Shown: positions 47,487 through 56,248 of the stretch, one piece after another
Position numbering within the stretch: position 1 is the stretch's first letter
Layout: every line of letters starts with the position of its first letter
Source: Leptolyngbya iicbica LK
GTDB taxonomy: Bacteria; Cyanobacteriota; Cyanobacteriia; Phormidesmidales; Phormidesmidaceae
Assembly (NCBI RefSeq): GCF_004212215.1
Contig: NZ_QVFV01000002.1
Span: forward strand, 991,528-1,055,527
Reading direction: 5' to 3'
DNA: 64,000 nt
Notes under the pieces: model-generated
Seen by the model: the letters and a program-made list of their open reading frames with translations, nothing else
Database searches by the model: none
Told to the model about the DNA's origin: nothing
Made by a program: the position numbers and the translations under genes

Positions 47487-48296
47487 ATGAAACCGCGATC
47501 GCTTTCCTTTTACTTACTGGCTGCTTTCTTTGGTCTGTTCGTGCTGTTCTTGTACGGGCCAATGATCACAATTTTCATTCTGTCCTTGCAGGGTCCAGAC
47601 GGCACCCTGACCTTCCCCATTCGCAGCTTTGGCTTTTATTGGCTGGGGCAAGTATTTCAAGAGCAGCGGGTCGGTAACTTTGTCGAGCCATTCCAGCGAT
47701 CGGTGGTGCTGGGAGCGATCGTCACCCTTCTTGTAGCGAGCATGGCCACCATGTCCGCCATGGCCTTTCGGCAAAAGTTTCGCGGCTCCACGGTGCTGTT
47801 CTATCTCACCATTTCGGCCCTGATTGTCCCCAGCATTTTGATCTCCCTCGGGCTGGGCGTCATGTTCCAGATCATGGGATGGTCAACTAATTGGATGACT
47901 TCTGGCTTGGGAGCCCACCTCACCTGGACGCTGCCCATTGCCTTTCTCATCATGCTGGGCATTTTCAACCGCTTTAATCCGTCCTATGAAGAAGCGGCCA
48001 AAGATTTGGGAGCCAACGACCCGAAGACCTTTTGGGAGATTGTTTTGCCACTCATCTTGCCCAGCTTGATCGGCGTGAGCTTGCTAACCTTTACCCTCTC
48101 CTACGACGAATTCACCCGCACCTCACTGGTGTCGGGGCAATACAACACGCTACCGCTCGAAATCTTCGGGATGACGACTAACGTCACTTCACCGGCCCTC
48201 TATGCTTTGGGCACTTTGACCACGCTGTTCTCATTCACCATGATCATCATTGCGTATGTCGCTGTCAGCCGCTTGAGCCGTCGGCAACAAGGATAG
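47487..48296 (+). CDS. ABC transporter permease, PotC-like
   Basis: A 269-residue permease of the PotC family with six hydrophobic segments and the EAA loop EEAAKDLGANDPKTFWEIVL. The SYDEFTRTSLVSG segment near the end is typical of PotC proteins. It closes the ABC cluster; a hairpin at 48317 follows. Confidence 0.9.
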   Translation: MKPRSLSFYLLAAFFGLFVLFLYGPMITIFILSLQGPDGTLTFPIRSFGFYWLGQVFQEQRVGNFVEPFQRSVVLGAIVTLLVASMATMSAMAFRQKFRGSTVLFYLTISALIVPSILISLGLGVMFQIMGWSTNWMTSGLGAHLTWTLPIAFLIMLGIFNRFNPSYEEAAKDLGANDPKTFWEIVLPLILPSLIGVSLLTFTLSYDEFTRTSLVSGQYNTLPLEIFGMTTNVTSPALYALGTLTTLFSFTMIIIAYVAVSRLSRRQQG

Positions 48297-48316
48297 CTGC
48301 GCAAACGTTGAGCAAA

Positions 48317-48337
48317 CCACTTCTTTATTGGAAGTGG
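48317..48337. terminator. Hairpin after the ABC cluster
   Basis: CCACTTC (48317-48323) pairs with GAAGTGG (48331-48337). There is no T tract, so it is a modest terminator candidate between convergent genes. Confidence 0.45.
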
Positions 48338-48421
48338 ATACATAATCGTGGCAGCCTTCGAAAATCAGACAAATCCGAGCTCTGAGATCTTGAGCACGGT
48401 TCCTGAGCGGGGGAGTGCGCT

Positions 48422-48910
48422 TTATTTCTGGGCAACGGCGTTACCCAGCGTTTTTTCTAAAATGTCGGTGGCGGGTTCCACGATCGCCCACGTGCCGTCA
48501 GGTTGGCGACGCATGGCCGCAAACTGCAAGATTTGACTGCGGGCCATCACCTGCCCTGCTTCGACCTCACCCAATCGCGGCTTCGTCACGCCACACAGCC
48601 GAAATAGATAGGCTGGAACTTCAGGGGTGGTAAACGCGACGCAAGTTTCATTGCCTGTCGGTTGCAGTTGACCATCAAAGGGAGCTCTGACTTTCCCCCC
48701 ACCCAGTTCAATAGAAACATCCCCCAAGCCACCCATCACCGGAAACCCACCGACTTCACTACCAGGTTGTAAGGTCCAGTTTTGCTGCACCGGGATGTGA
48801 CGCTGGGGCACTTGCGCTTGCGTCAGTCCGCAAGCACCCAACCCCAATAGTCCCAGCAGGGGCAATACTCGCCCAGGAGCAGGCCAACAGCGCAGAAAAT
48901 ACGTTCGCAT
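48422..48910 (-). CDS. Hypothetical lipoprotein
   Basis: A 162-residue protein with a signal peptide ending in a lipobox (LLGLGAC), so it should be lipid-anchored on the periplasmic side. The mature part has a Gly-rich beta-type section (GGFPVMGGLGDVSIELGGG, then VRAPFDGQLQ) faintly like a biotinyl/lipoyl or M23-associated barrel, but without metal ligands. Two Cys (ETCVAF and RLCGV) may form a disulfide. Function unknown. It lies 43 bp downstream of the gene at 48954 on the same strand. Confidence 0.65.
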   Translation of the reverse strand: MRTYFLRCWPAPGRVLPLLGLLGLGACGLTQAQVPQRHIPVQQNWTLQPGSEVGGFPVMGGLGDVSIELGGGKVRAPFDGQLQPTGNETCVAFTTPEVPAYLFRLCGVTKPRLGEVEAGQVMARSQILQFAAMRRQPDGTWAIVEPATDILEKTLGNAVAQK

Positions 48911-48953
48911 TAGGTCACCTCAGACAGCCTAGAACTCGTTGCATCAAGGACGG

Positions 48954-49580
48954 TTAATCGCGCGAAAAACTGAAGTCAAAACCAGCATATTCGTCGCCCT
49001 CATAAAGCACGATGAACCAGGTGTCAGGGTTGAACTCTAATGGATAGGCAACCCGTTCAGCGGTGACGCCCTCACGCACTTCCACCGACGGCAAGGTGCA
49101 ATAGGGTTCGGCAATGACCGCTTGGACATCAGCTTTCGGCGCTCGTTCAGCGATCGCCAACAGCTCTGACAACTCGGCGCGCGACAGCACGGATTCCGCC
49201 TGAATCGTTTCCTGACACACCGCTTTAGCAGTTGCTGGCTCAGAGCTTTCTTCCATCAAAGGCTTTGGCCCGACAACCAACGCGGCGAGAGCTAGCATGC
49301 TGCCTCCAGCGAGCAGATAGCTGCGGGGCGATCGCTGGGCCGACCGCCGCCGAGGCTTTCTGCGGATAGTGACGCCCTGGGGATACATGGTCGTGGGTGG
49401 TGCAGTGGCGACTGGCACCGTCGGCCTCACCTGATATTGCTGAGGATATGTCGCTTGAGGTGGTTGACTCGGGGGACGACGAGCCGCGAAATCACCGAAC
49501 TGGATCTGGGTTTGCTGCCCGCCTCGATAATAGGAACTGTACTGATCGCGAGCTCTGGACTGATAGGTGGAGTGGGTCAT
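48954..49580 (-). CDS. Hypothetical single-pass membrane protein
   Basis: A 208-residue protein read from ATG 49580, which follows GAGGAGG at good spacing; earlier starts lack this. Residues 1-85 are Gln/Pro/Tyr/Arg-rich (DQYSSYYRGGQQTQIQF) and likely cytoplasmic. A basic stretch (RRKPRRRSAQR) precedes one membrane helix (YLLAGGSMLALAALVVG), and about 90 residues lie outside. These include three Cys and the DTWFIVLYEGDEYAGFDFSF end. I do not recognise the family. Probably co-expressed with the lipoprotein downstream. Confidence 0.6.
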   Translation of the reverse strand: MTHSTYQSRARDQYSSYYRGGQQTQIQFGDFAARRPPSQPPQATYPQQYQVRPTVPVATAPPTTMYPQGVTIRRKPRRRSAQRSPRSYLLAGGSMLALAALVVGPKPLMEESSEPATAKAVCQETIQAESVLSRAELSELLAIAERAPKADVQAVIAEPYCTLPSVEVREGVTAERVAYPLEFNPDTWFIVLYEGDEYAGFDFSFSRD

Positions 49581-49780
49581 CTTTGCCCTCCTCGACAACG
49601 GCAAAAGGATTCCTGTGGGGGCTCTTGGCAGCGGCAAAAATCATCCAAACAGTGCCCTACCGATGAAGCCTGATACAAATATAGTACATTTGTCCTAAAT
49701 AGCAAGGCGATCGCCAAATTTGAAGATTTGCTAAGGTGATCACCAGGCTTTGACCTGCTTTTCTGCCCTCCCTCTATGCC

Positions 49781-51418
49781 ATGAATCGGACGCTCGTTTG
49801 GTTTCGCCGAGATTTACGCATCAGTGATCATGAACCGCTGTTTCGCGCGGCACGGCGGGGTGTGGTGATTCCCGTTTTTGTCTTTGATCGCGCCTTGCTC
49901 CAACATCCCGAAACGGGCAGTGCTCGGGTTGCTTTCATGCTGGCTTGTCTCGCCGCGCTGGATGCTGACTTACGGGCTAAAGGGGGGCGGCTGATTCTGC
50001 GATCGGGCGATCCGGTGCAGGTGTTACCCGACTTGATTCGGGAAACCGAGGCCGAAGGCATTTACGCCTACACTGACTGCGAACGCATTTATGGCCGAGT
50101 GCGGGATGCGAGGCTGAATGAGGCATTGAGCGCACAAGGGATGAAGATTCGCTGGTTCGAACCGCCGGCCAGCCTGGACGAGTTGATTCCCTACCCCCGT
50201 TATCGATCGCGGTGGTGGCGGGATATGGCCGCGCCGCTCGTTCCGACGCCTCCACAGGTAGAAGTCCCCCCCGACCTCCCCAGTGATCCGCTCCCGAGTT
50301 TGGCGGCCCTAGAGCACCTGGCAGATGGCAAACCCATTCCCCCGGGTGGCACTACAGCAGCGCGACAGTTATTAGCCGACTTTTTGAGCCACAAGAGCGA
50401 TCGCTATTATTGGCAACTGTCCTATCCCAGCGCCGAGGCCACTACCGGCCTGAGTCCGCACATTAAGTTCGGGGCAATTTCTGTGCGTGAATGTGTGCAG
50501 ACGATTCAGCAAACGCCGGACGAGGGCGACTTTCGCATTCGCCGCAGCCAGCAACAACTGATTGCTCGGCTCCGCTGGGGCAACGGCTTCACCCAACGGT
50601 TTCGCTACCTGCCGCAGTTAGAGTTGCGATCGCTGTACACCGTATTCGACGAAGATGGCTGGACCTTTGACGAAGACTTGTACCAAGCGTGGCAACAAGG
50701 GCAAACGGGCTTTCCCATTGTGGATGCTGCCGCCCGGTGTCTCCAAGCCACGGGGGGATGGCAGGCCCTGAACTTTCGCACCCGGGCAATCTACGCCAGC
50801 TTTTTGAGCAACTTACTGGGCATGGACTGGCGCTTTGGGGCACTGCATTTCATGCGGCATCTGATTGACGGCGACTGCCCCATCGACCATTACCAGTGGG
50901 CCATGCAGTCCGGCGTAACCCACTGCCTCGACAAAACCTGGACACGCATTTACAACCCCGGCCAAGTGGCCGTCGATCGCTGCGACCCAGACGGCGCTTT
51001 TATCAAACATTGGGTGCCCGAGCTCGCCCATCTCGACTCCGCGCAACTCGGCAGTCCGCCACCGATGAAGACCTATCCAACGCCGATTTTGGACTACAAG
51101 CAGGCGCGGCAAAAACGGGTAGAGCAGTTAGAAAAGCAGCGAGGTCGGTTTTTGCAGTGCGGCAATGTGGTGCCTTATCTGGCCGATTTACCCACGGACT
51201 TGACGCCTTTTGGCAGCGATCGCTTTGCTGGCGAAATCGACTGGGCACAATCCCCCACAGAAAGGCTCTTTCCCGCTGCCTTGGATTTAACCGCGCTGGA
51301 TGACCGACAGGCGATCGCTCTGCGCACCTGGTTTGTGGCCCACGTCAACATCACGCCACCCAAAGTGCGTAAGCGCCCGCCACCGTCGCCGGTCAATCAA
51401 CTCGCGCTCAACCTCTAG
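49781..51418 (+). CDS. Cryptochrome/photolyase family flavoprotein
   Basis: A 545-residue FAD-binding photolyase-superfamily protein. The antenna domain starts TLVWFRRDLRISDHEPL; the FAD domain has LSPHIKFGAISVRE, RWGNGFTQRFRYLP, FPIVDAAARCLQATG and MDWRFGALHFMRHLIDGDC, ending in DKTWTRIYNPGQVAVDRCDP. Members repair UV-induced pyrimidine dimers with blue light or act as photoreceptors. The conserved tryptophan-rich path (GGWQALNFRTRAIYASFL) is present, so photoreduction is plausible. Whether it is a CPD photolyase or a cryptochrome cannot be decided here. The C-terminal 60 residues are Pro/Arg-rich. Confidence 0.88.
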   Translation: MNRTLVWFRRDLRISDHEPLFRAARRGVVIPVFVFDRALLQHPETGSARVAFMLACLAALDADLRAKGGRLILRSGDPVQVLPDLIRETEAEGIYAYTDCERIYGRVRDARLNEALSAQGMKIRWFEPPASLDELIPYPRYRSRWWRDMAAPLVPTPPQVEVPPDLPSDPLPSLAALEHLADGKPIPPGGTTAARQLLADFLSHKSDRYYWQLSYPSAEATTGLSPHIKFGAISVRECVQTIQQTPDEGDFRIRRSQQQLIARLRWGNGFTQRFRYLPQLELRSLYTVFDEDGWTFDEDLYQAWQQGQTGFPIVDAAARCLQATGGWQALNFRTRAIYASFLSNLLGMDWRFGALHFMRHLIDGDCPIDHYQWAMQSGVTHCLDKTWTRIYNPGQVAVDRCDPDGAFIKHWVPELAHLDSAQLGSPPPMKTYPTPILDYKQARQKRVEQLEKQRGRFLQCGNVVPYLADLPTDLTPFGSDRFAGEIDWAQSPTERLFPAALDLTALDDRQAIALRTWFVAHVNITPPKVRKRPPPSPVNQLALNL

Positions 51419-51552
51419 CAGCGATCTCGACTTCAGAGATTCAACAACAAAAACAAATCCTACAGTTTGGCTGCCCAGCGACGAATCATGACCATAGAGG
51501 GATAAAATTCTCGCAAAAAGCGTCTGAAGTCTCACATTCGTTTCAAACAAAC

Positions 51553-52266
51553 ATGATGAAAAAATTCTGGATGATTGTCGTTGGGGTGGCGGCCTTAGTC
51601 GCCCTATCCGTGGGTGCGCTCTCGCCACATGCCGCTGTTGCCGAGACGCCTCAACTCCTAGCCGATGCCCATGAGGAGATGTCCGCCAGTAATGCAGAAG
51701 TCTGTGCAATTGTCACCTCAATGCCCGGTGCCGAAGATACTGACGAATTTTTAGCGCTGTTGGATACCTCGCGAGAAGCGGTCGTCGCTGACCTCGAAGC
51801 AATGCGATCGAACATGATGCAATATGAAGCCGAAGGATATGGCTGGCAAAACATTATTGATAGCCCCGATGGCCTGGCACCGCAGCCGGGAGCTTGGCTA
51901 CTGGGAGCGTTAAGAATGGCCTGCGAACCTCAACCGGCAGCAGTGGTCACAGGTACAGTCACTTATCGCCAACGCATCGCCCTCCCACCCGATGCCACCG
52001 TTGTCGTCACCCTGGAAGATGTGAGTCTCGCGGATGCCCCTTCAAAGGTGATGGGGGGAGACATGATTCGTACGGCGGGTCTACAAGTACCGATTCCTTT
52101 TTCGATCGCCTACGACCCCGCCGAAATCATTCCCCAACATCGCTACGTGGTACGGGCCAAAATTTTCTACGGCGAAGACCTGAGCTGGACCAGCACCACC
52201 GCCTATCCAGTGATCACGCAAGATAGCCCCACCACAGATGTGGAAATCATGGTGCAGCAAATCTAA
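51553..52266 (+). CDS. YbaY-like secreted protein
   Basis: A 237-residue protein with a signal peptide (MKKFWMIVVGVAALVALSVG, cleavage near AAVAE). The N-terminal mature region (about 35-120) is acidic and helical with no recognised domain. Residues 130-237 match the YbaY/YscW-type lipoprotein domain: TGTVTYRQRIALPPDATVVV, LEDVSLADAP, PFSIAYDPAEIIPQHRYVVR. There is no lipobox Cys, so it should be soluble in the periplasm. Function of the domain is not established. A strong terminator follows. Confidence 0.8.
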   Translation: MMKKFWMIVVGVAALVALSVGALSPHAAVAETPQLLADAHEEMSASNAEVCAIVTSMPGAEDTDEFLALLDTSREAVVADLEAMRSNMMQYEAEGYGWQNIIDSPDGLAPQPGAWLLGALRMACEPQPAAVVTGTVTYRQRIALPPDATVVVTLEDVSLADAPSKVMGGDMIRTAGLQVPIPFSIAYDPAEIIPQHRYVVRAKIFYGEDLSWTSTTAYPVITQDSPTTDVEIMVQQI

Positions 52267-52335
52267 GTGTGGGTGATTTTTGGAGGATGCTTTTGACCTT
52301 AGGTCGATCGCAAAAACGGATTCTCCCCACAAGAA

Positions 52336-52370
52336 AAAGGCGCGATCACGCTTACTGTGATCGCACCTTT
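52336..52370. terminator. Strong bidirectional terminator
   Basis: AAAGGCGCGATCAC (52336-52349) pairs with GTGATCGCACCTTT (52357-52370), 13 of 14 pairs, with A and T flanks on both sides. It ends the YbaY-like gene on the plus strand and the small ORFs on the minus strand. Confidence 0.85.
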
Positions 52371-52393
52371 CTATTCTCTCTCTCCAGAATTGT

Positions 52394-52537
52394 TTAATGG
52401 ATGAAATACTGACGGCAGTATTCCCGTTCTTGCTGTTGGGTCTGTTCGGGACTGCCATAAGGCCGCGCGTACACCACAAAAAACGCCGTCAAGCCTAAGC
52501 AGCACCAAACACCCAGCCCTTGCATAGATGACATCAT
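52394..52537 (-). CDS. Small single-helix membrane protein (47 aa), unannotated type
   Basis: Reading from 52537 on the minus strand gives a 47-residue protein: a short N-terminus (MMSSMQGLGV), one hydrophobic helix (WCCLGLTAFFVVYA) and a polar Gln/Glu/Arg-rich tail (PYGSPEQTQQQEREYCRQYF). I do not recognise it. Support: a membrane-helix-plus-polar-tail design, a second small membrane ORF 26 bp upstream in the same direction, and a strong terminator right after the stop. Against: no clear ribosome-binding site. Confidence 0.45.
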   Translation of the reverse strand: MMSSMQGLGVWCCLGLTAFFVVYARPYGSPEQTQQQEREYCRQYFIH

Positions 52538-52563
52538 GACTGTGAAATGCGATCGCGATAACG

Positions 52564-52725
52564 CTATTTCACAAGTGAGTTAGATGCCTTGCTGAAAGGG
52601 ATAGAAACCAATTTGCCCGAGGATGCTTTTTGACTGAGCACCCAACACAAAATCGGACAAAATGCGATGCAGTAAAGAGAAATGACTGCAATCAATTCAG
52701 TTGTTGTGAAGACACTAGATGACAT
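52564..52725 (-). CDS. Small single-helix membrane protein (53 aa), unannotated type
   Basis: Reading from ATG 52725 on the minus strand gives a 53-residue protein with one hydrophobic helix (LIAVISLYCIAFCPILCWVL, residues 11-30), then a basic/Ser-rich tail (SQKASSGKLVSIPFSKASNS). An AGAGG ribosome-binding site lies at suitable spacing and is the 3' arm of an inverted repeat. It resembles photosynthesis- or stress-related small membrane proteins in design only; I do not recognise a family. Confidence 0.5.
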   Translation of the reverse strand: MSSSVFTTTELIAVISLYCIAFCPILCWVLSQKASSGKLVSIPFSKASNSLVK

Positions 52726-52731
52726 GAGAAT

Positions 52732-52764
52732 CGCCTCTAAGAAGTTTGCATCGAACCAGAGGCG
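52732..52764 (-). promoter_or_regulatory. Inverted repeat that could mask the ribosome-binding site of the 53-aa ORF
   Basis: On the minus strand CGCCTCT (52764-52758) is followed by a 19-nt loop and AGAGGCG (52738-52732), which contains the ribosome-binding site of the ORF starting at 52725. Pairing is perfect over 7 bp. Folded, it would hide the AGAGG; opened, it would expose it. This is the layout of a translational switch, unproven. Confidence 0.45.
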
Positions 52765-53139
52765 CGTTCCTTCGGGACTTTAACCCTACTTCCGTCCTTG
52801 TATAACTAGCGATTAGCGCTAGGAAAGGATGAACGTTATTTGCTTTATGTAGCTAATACTACTCTTTTGATTCAAATCGTCAAGCCATTGTTCAGATGAC
52901 GATTGCCCGCATTCATAGCAACAAATAGTCCTAAAAAAGGCTGTCATCAAAGCCTTGTAGGCATTCTCCAGCCGTGATTTAAGAGCAATTTGATGGACTT
53001 CAATATTAGATATTCATGACAGAGTCAACCCGTCATGACAAAGTTTATTCATAGCTGAGGCGATCGCGAGCTAAGTCTTTTGTGGTGCGGCTATCAATCG
53101 TGATGCCCCCTTAACCGCACATATCACTAGGGACAATAT
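52765..53139. other. Intergenic region upstream of small ORFs
   Basis: About 375 bp, AT-rich in the middle, without a gene. On the minus strand TATACA near 52800-52806 could be the -10 box for the small ORFs; no good -35 accompanies it. Confidence 0.4.
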
Positions 53140-53967
53140 TTAGGTTTCATATCCGAGAACCACGCCCCAAAAGGCATCTTCAAAGACCCCTTCGTCGGCT
53201 TCAATCGTGACTCGCTTGGCCCACGTAAAGACGTCGAAGCTCACGTGGCCGCTGTCATGTTGCCAAAACGTACCCTTTTGAATATCGACATTACCGACCA
53301 AGGCGATCCAGTGATTGGGTACGGTGATGCGCGACTTTTCTTGACCTAAAAGGTTCTCTGCCGTCACCAGCCCTAGCGCGACGCCCCCTTGGTCAAGAAT
53401 TTGCTGTGATTTTTTCAGCGCCGCTAAATCACGCAACACATAGGTGTGAAAATATTCCACTCGGGAATATCCCAAAATTTCTCGCACCCAGCCCTTCATC
53501 TCCCAGAACTTAGTCATGCCCGCCAGATTCCGCACCAGTTCTGGCGCATTCGGTTCCACCGGGAATAAGAAATTCTCCGATTCGCGCAGGGTTGCTAGCA
53601 CCATCCAGTCGGCTGGTCCCATGCGCAGTTCTCCCTGGCTGGCCTGGCGTAGTGCCCCAGATGCCTGGATTTGACGAGTTTGAGCCTGAAAACCACCCGT
53701 TTCATAAAGCGATTGACACAGCTCAACGTACCGCAGCGGAAATTTCCGAATCAGCTCAAACAAAATCGATGCGGGTCCACAAAATGGCTGCTGGCCCTGG
53801 TTAACCCGAAAGGGACTATGCAACCGCGATCGCATTTCGCTGATGATTTCGGCTTTATCCAGATGCGGCCAAACTCCGCCGCTGTCAGAATCCCGGAAGG
53901 CATTGAGGGCCGCGATCGCAGCTCGCTTCTCGGCATCACTTGCAACAATTTTGGGCGCTTCAGTCAT
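53140..53967 (-). CDS. Hypothetical protein, C39/papain-like cysteine-peptidase features
   Basis: A 275-residue protein read from ATG 53967 (GGAG 9 nt upstream; earlier in-frame starts lack a site). NQGQQPFCGPASILFEL places Cys63 at the start of a helix after Gln/Gly, as in C39, NlpC and papain-like enzymes. VPNHWIALVG supplies His219, and QHDSGHVSFD offers an Asp (238) as the third residue. The middle (about 75-180) is helical without known motifs. No signal peptide or membrane segment is seen. It could be a cysteine peptidase, amidase or toxin-type effector; the fold is my inference from motif order. Neighbours give no hint. Confidence 0.6.
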   Translation of the reverse strand: MTEAPKIVASDAEKRAAIAALNAFRDSDSGGVWPHLDKAEIISEMRSRLHSPFRVNQGQQPFCGPASILFELIRKFPLRYVELCQSLYETGGFQAQTRQIQASGALRQASQGELRMGPADWMVLATLRESENFLFPVEPNAPELVRNLAGMTKFWEMKGWVREILGYSRVEYFHTYVLRDLAALKKSQQILDQGGVALGLVTAENLLGQEKSRITVPNHWIALVGNVDIQKGTFWQHDSGHVSFDVFTWAKRVTIEADEGVFEDAFWGVVLGYET

Positions 53968-54124
53968 GGCAGTTCTCCAGTGCACGGACGAAACAAACAT
54001 TCCCTGCGGACACATCTCCACCAGCAAATGCTGCCACGAACTTCAACGTCACACCAGAAAATTGCGCAAATCTCAGCAAGGTCACTCACCAGTTAGAGAC
54101 GGAGCCTTCACCGATGACGTTTGC

Positions 54125-55414
54125 TTAAATGACCATACCGTCAGGAATTACCGCATTTTTGAGAATAACGACGATACCACCGCGAATATAGAATCCTAAA
54201 TCCTCACGTTCGGCTTCTTCGATCCCTTCTTTATTCACAATCTGCACGTTGCGGCCAATGCGGGCATTTTTATCGACAATAGCCTTACGCACGACAGAGC
54301 CTTCACCAATACCCATGGGAATTTTGCCCCGAGTCAAATGCCGACTGCTTTCTGACATTGGCTCGTAATAGTCAGCCCCCATCAACAACGCATCTTCAAT
54401 GACACAGTCTTGATGTACCCGCTGGCGCAGCCCAATCACCGAGTGGCTCACTCGACACTTTTTGAGAATACAGCCGTCACCGATAATCGATTGCGTGACA
54501 TGAGCGTCAAGCAGCTTGCTCGGGGGCAGGTAGCGCGATCGTGTATAGATGGGCGCATCTTCGTGGTAAAAACTGAACGCGGGCTGAGGCTGCTGCGTCA
54601 ACGCCAAGTTCGCCTCGTAAAACGCCTCGATGGTACCGATATCTTCCCAGTAACCGTCGAAGAGATAAGCTTGAACGTTGTAATCTTGGGCGGAATTCGG
54701 AATGATCTCCTTACCAAAATCCGTTTGGTCAAGATTTTTTCGCAGTAAATCAATCAAGACCTGCTTCTTAAAGACATAAATGCCCATGGAAGCAATGTAG
54801 GGCTTTTCCTTCGCTTGTTCCGGAGTCAGGCCCAGAGTCGAAGTGTCGACCTGCATTTGCTTCAAAGCATCTCCTTTCGGCTTCTCATAGAAATCGATGA
54901 CGCGCCCTGTCGCATCAATCTTCATCAAGCCAAAACTAGAAGCAACCTTATCGGTAACGGGCACCACTGATAAAGTCACGTCTGCGTCGGTAGCCCGGTG
55001 CCGCTCCACAAAGAGGGAATAATCCATCCGATAGAGATGATCCCCGGATAAGATCAGAAACTCATCAACATCCCAAGCTTCCAACATCCAAAGATACTTG
55101 CGCACGGCATCCGCTGTTCCCTGGAACCAACTCGGACTTTCTGGCGTTTGCTGTGCTGCCAGCACTTCTACAAATCCCTCAGAAAACTGAGAAAACTGAT
55201 ACGTCCTTGATAAGTGACGGTTCAACGAAGCCGAGTTGAACTGGGTTAAAACGTAAATTTTATGAATTTCAGAGTTGATGCAATTACTGACCGGAATATC
55301 AATCAGACGATATTTACCCGCTAGCGAAACCGCTGGCTTGGCTCGGAACTTAGTCAGTGGATAAAGGCGAGTACCGGCACCCCCACCAAGAATGATTGAT
55401 AAAACTCTTTTCAC
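54125..55414 (-). CDS. glgC: Glucose-1-phosphate adenylyltransferase (ADP-glucose pyrophosphorylase)
   Basis: A 429-residue enzyme making ADP-glucose from glucose-1-phosphate and ATP, the committed step of glycogen synthesis. Evidence: [20 protein letters not shown] at the start, [28 protein letters not shown], and the C-terminal beta-helix region ([20 protein letters not shown]). I placed the start at GTG 55414 ([12 protein letters not shown]) because GAGG lies just upstream and the resulting length and N-terminus fit cyanobacterial GlgC; an ATG 14 codons earlier does not. Cyanobacterial GlgC is activated by 3-phosphoglycerate and inhibited by phosphate. Confidence 0.95.
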   Translation of the reverse strand: MKRVLSIILGGGAGTRLYPLTKFRAKPAVSLAGKYRLIDIPVSNCINSEIHKIYVLTQFNSASLNRHLSRTYQFSQFSEGFVEVLAAQQTPESPSWFQGTADAVRKYLWMLEAWDVDEFLILSGDHLYRMDYSLFVERHRATDADVTLSVVPVTDKVASSFGLMKIDATGRVIDFYEKPKGDALKQMQVDTSTLGLTPEQAKEKPYIASMGIYVFKKQVLIDLLRKNLDQTDFGKEIIPNSAQDYNVQAYLFDGYWEDIGTIEAFYEANLALTQQPQPAFSFYHEDAPIYTRSRYLPPSKLLDAHVTQSIIGDGCILKKCRVSHSVIGLRQRVHQDCVIEDALLMGADYYEPMSESSRHLTRGKIPMGIGEGSVVRKAIVDKNARIGRNVQIVNKEGIEEAEREDLGFYIRGGIVVILKNAVIPDGMVI

Positions 55415-55672
55415 CAGGAACCTCGTAATTGCGCTCAGTTGCCCTTGGATTAACACCTTTCAGTGTGAGGTGGGAAGTCCCTATTTGCAAGGGGGGATCG
55501 CTACTTTTTTGCGGCGTTGTGTTGTGGAACACGAGATCTGGGAAAGTTGTGATTTGGCTAGCCCACTGCTAACGTAGCCGCAAAAATAAGCCGAGATTGT
55601 TAGCCCACTCAACTTGATGGGGCCAACCTTTCCGATAACGGTGAGGTATTGGGCTATTAGAGATTAATGAAG

Positions 55673-56248
55673 CTAATTGGCGACTTCAGCCATTTCAATC
55701 ACTTCACCCTGGTAGTCTTTCACCAAAAAGTTCAATGGGGCGTCCCGCCGAATCTTATGGCGCACGCCACGGGTTTGCACCCGCATGAGAATTTGCTCCA
55801 GGCAGTCGTGGTCAAAGCATACATGGCGCTGGCGATCGCGGTGTCCTCGGCTCGCGCCACTGATGACGTGTAATTGGGTGTTTTTCTTGAGCTGGTACCA
55901 CAGCCCATCGGGCTGATTATAGGATTGGGCTGCCGTCGTCATAGTCGACGTCAGCATCGGGTCAATGGCACCGGCCCCAAGGGTTTGCTCGTAGTTGTAG
56001 TAATAGTGCAGCGGCACATCGGCCGTTTGAAGCTGCAACATACCCTCATAAAATCGCCGCGCCATCTCTAGATCGGACACCATGATGGTGTAGACCTTGG
56101 GGGCGCTGCTCAGAAACATCCACATGGCTCCGGCATAGCCGACCAGCAGCAGCACCATGATGCCCTGCGTCGATAGGATATCGACGGGCAGGCCCAAGCC
56201 TAGGGGTAATGTGAACCAACTTTGCCCAACCACGTTAACAGTACTCAT
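55673..56248 (-). CDS. Membrane-anchored VOC/glyoxalase-like protein
   Basis: A 191-residue protein with one membrane helix near residues 27-48 (TQGIMVLLLVGYAGAMWMFL), then a vicinal-oxygen-chelate fold (YTIMVSDLEMARRFYEGMLQ near 55, HVCFDHDCLEQILMRVQTRG and FLVKDYQGEVIEMAEVAN at the end). VOC proteins include glyoxalases, dioxygenases and resistance proteins. The metal ligands cannot be assigned with confidence. The helix tethers it to a membrane, which is unusual for the fold. Confidence 0.78.
   Translation of the reverse strand: MSTVNVVGQSWFTLPLGLGLPVDILSTQGIMVLLLVGYAGAMWMFLSSAPKVYTIMVSDLEMARRFYEGMLQLQTADVPLHYYYNYEQTLGAGAIDPMLTSTMTTAAQSYNQPDGLWYQLKKNTQLHVISGASRGHRDRQRHVCFDHDCLEQILMRVQTRGVRHKIRRDAPLNFLVKDYQGEVIEMAEVAN

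Noticed and set aside
52751-52770. GGTTCGATGC on the minus strand as a tRNA T-arm
   Set aside because: No acceptor or anticodon stems around it; it lies in the loop of the RBS-masking inverted repeat.
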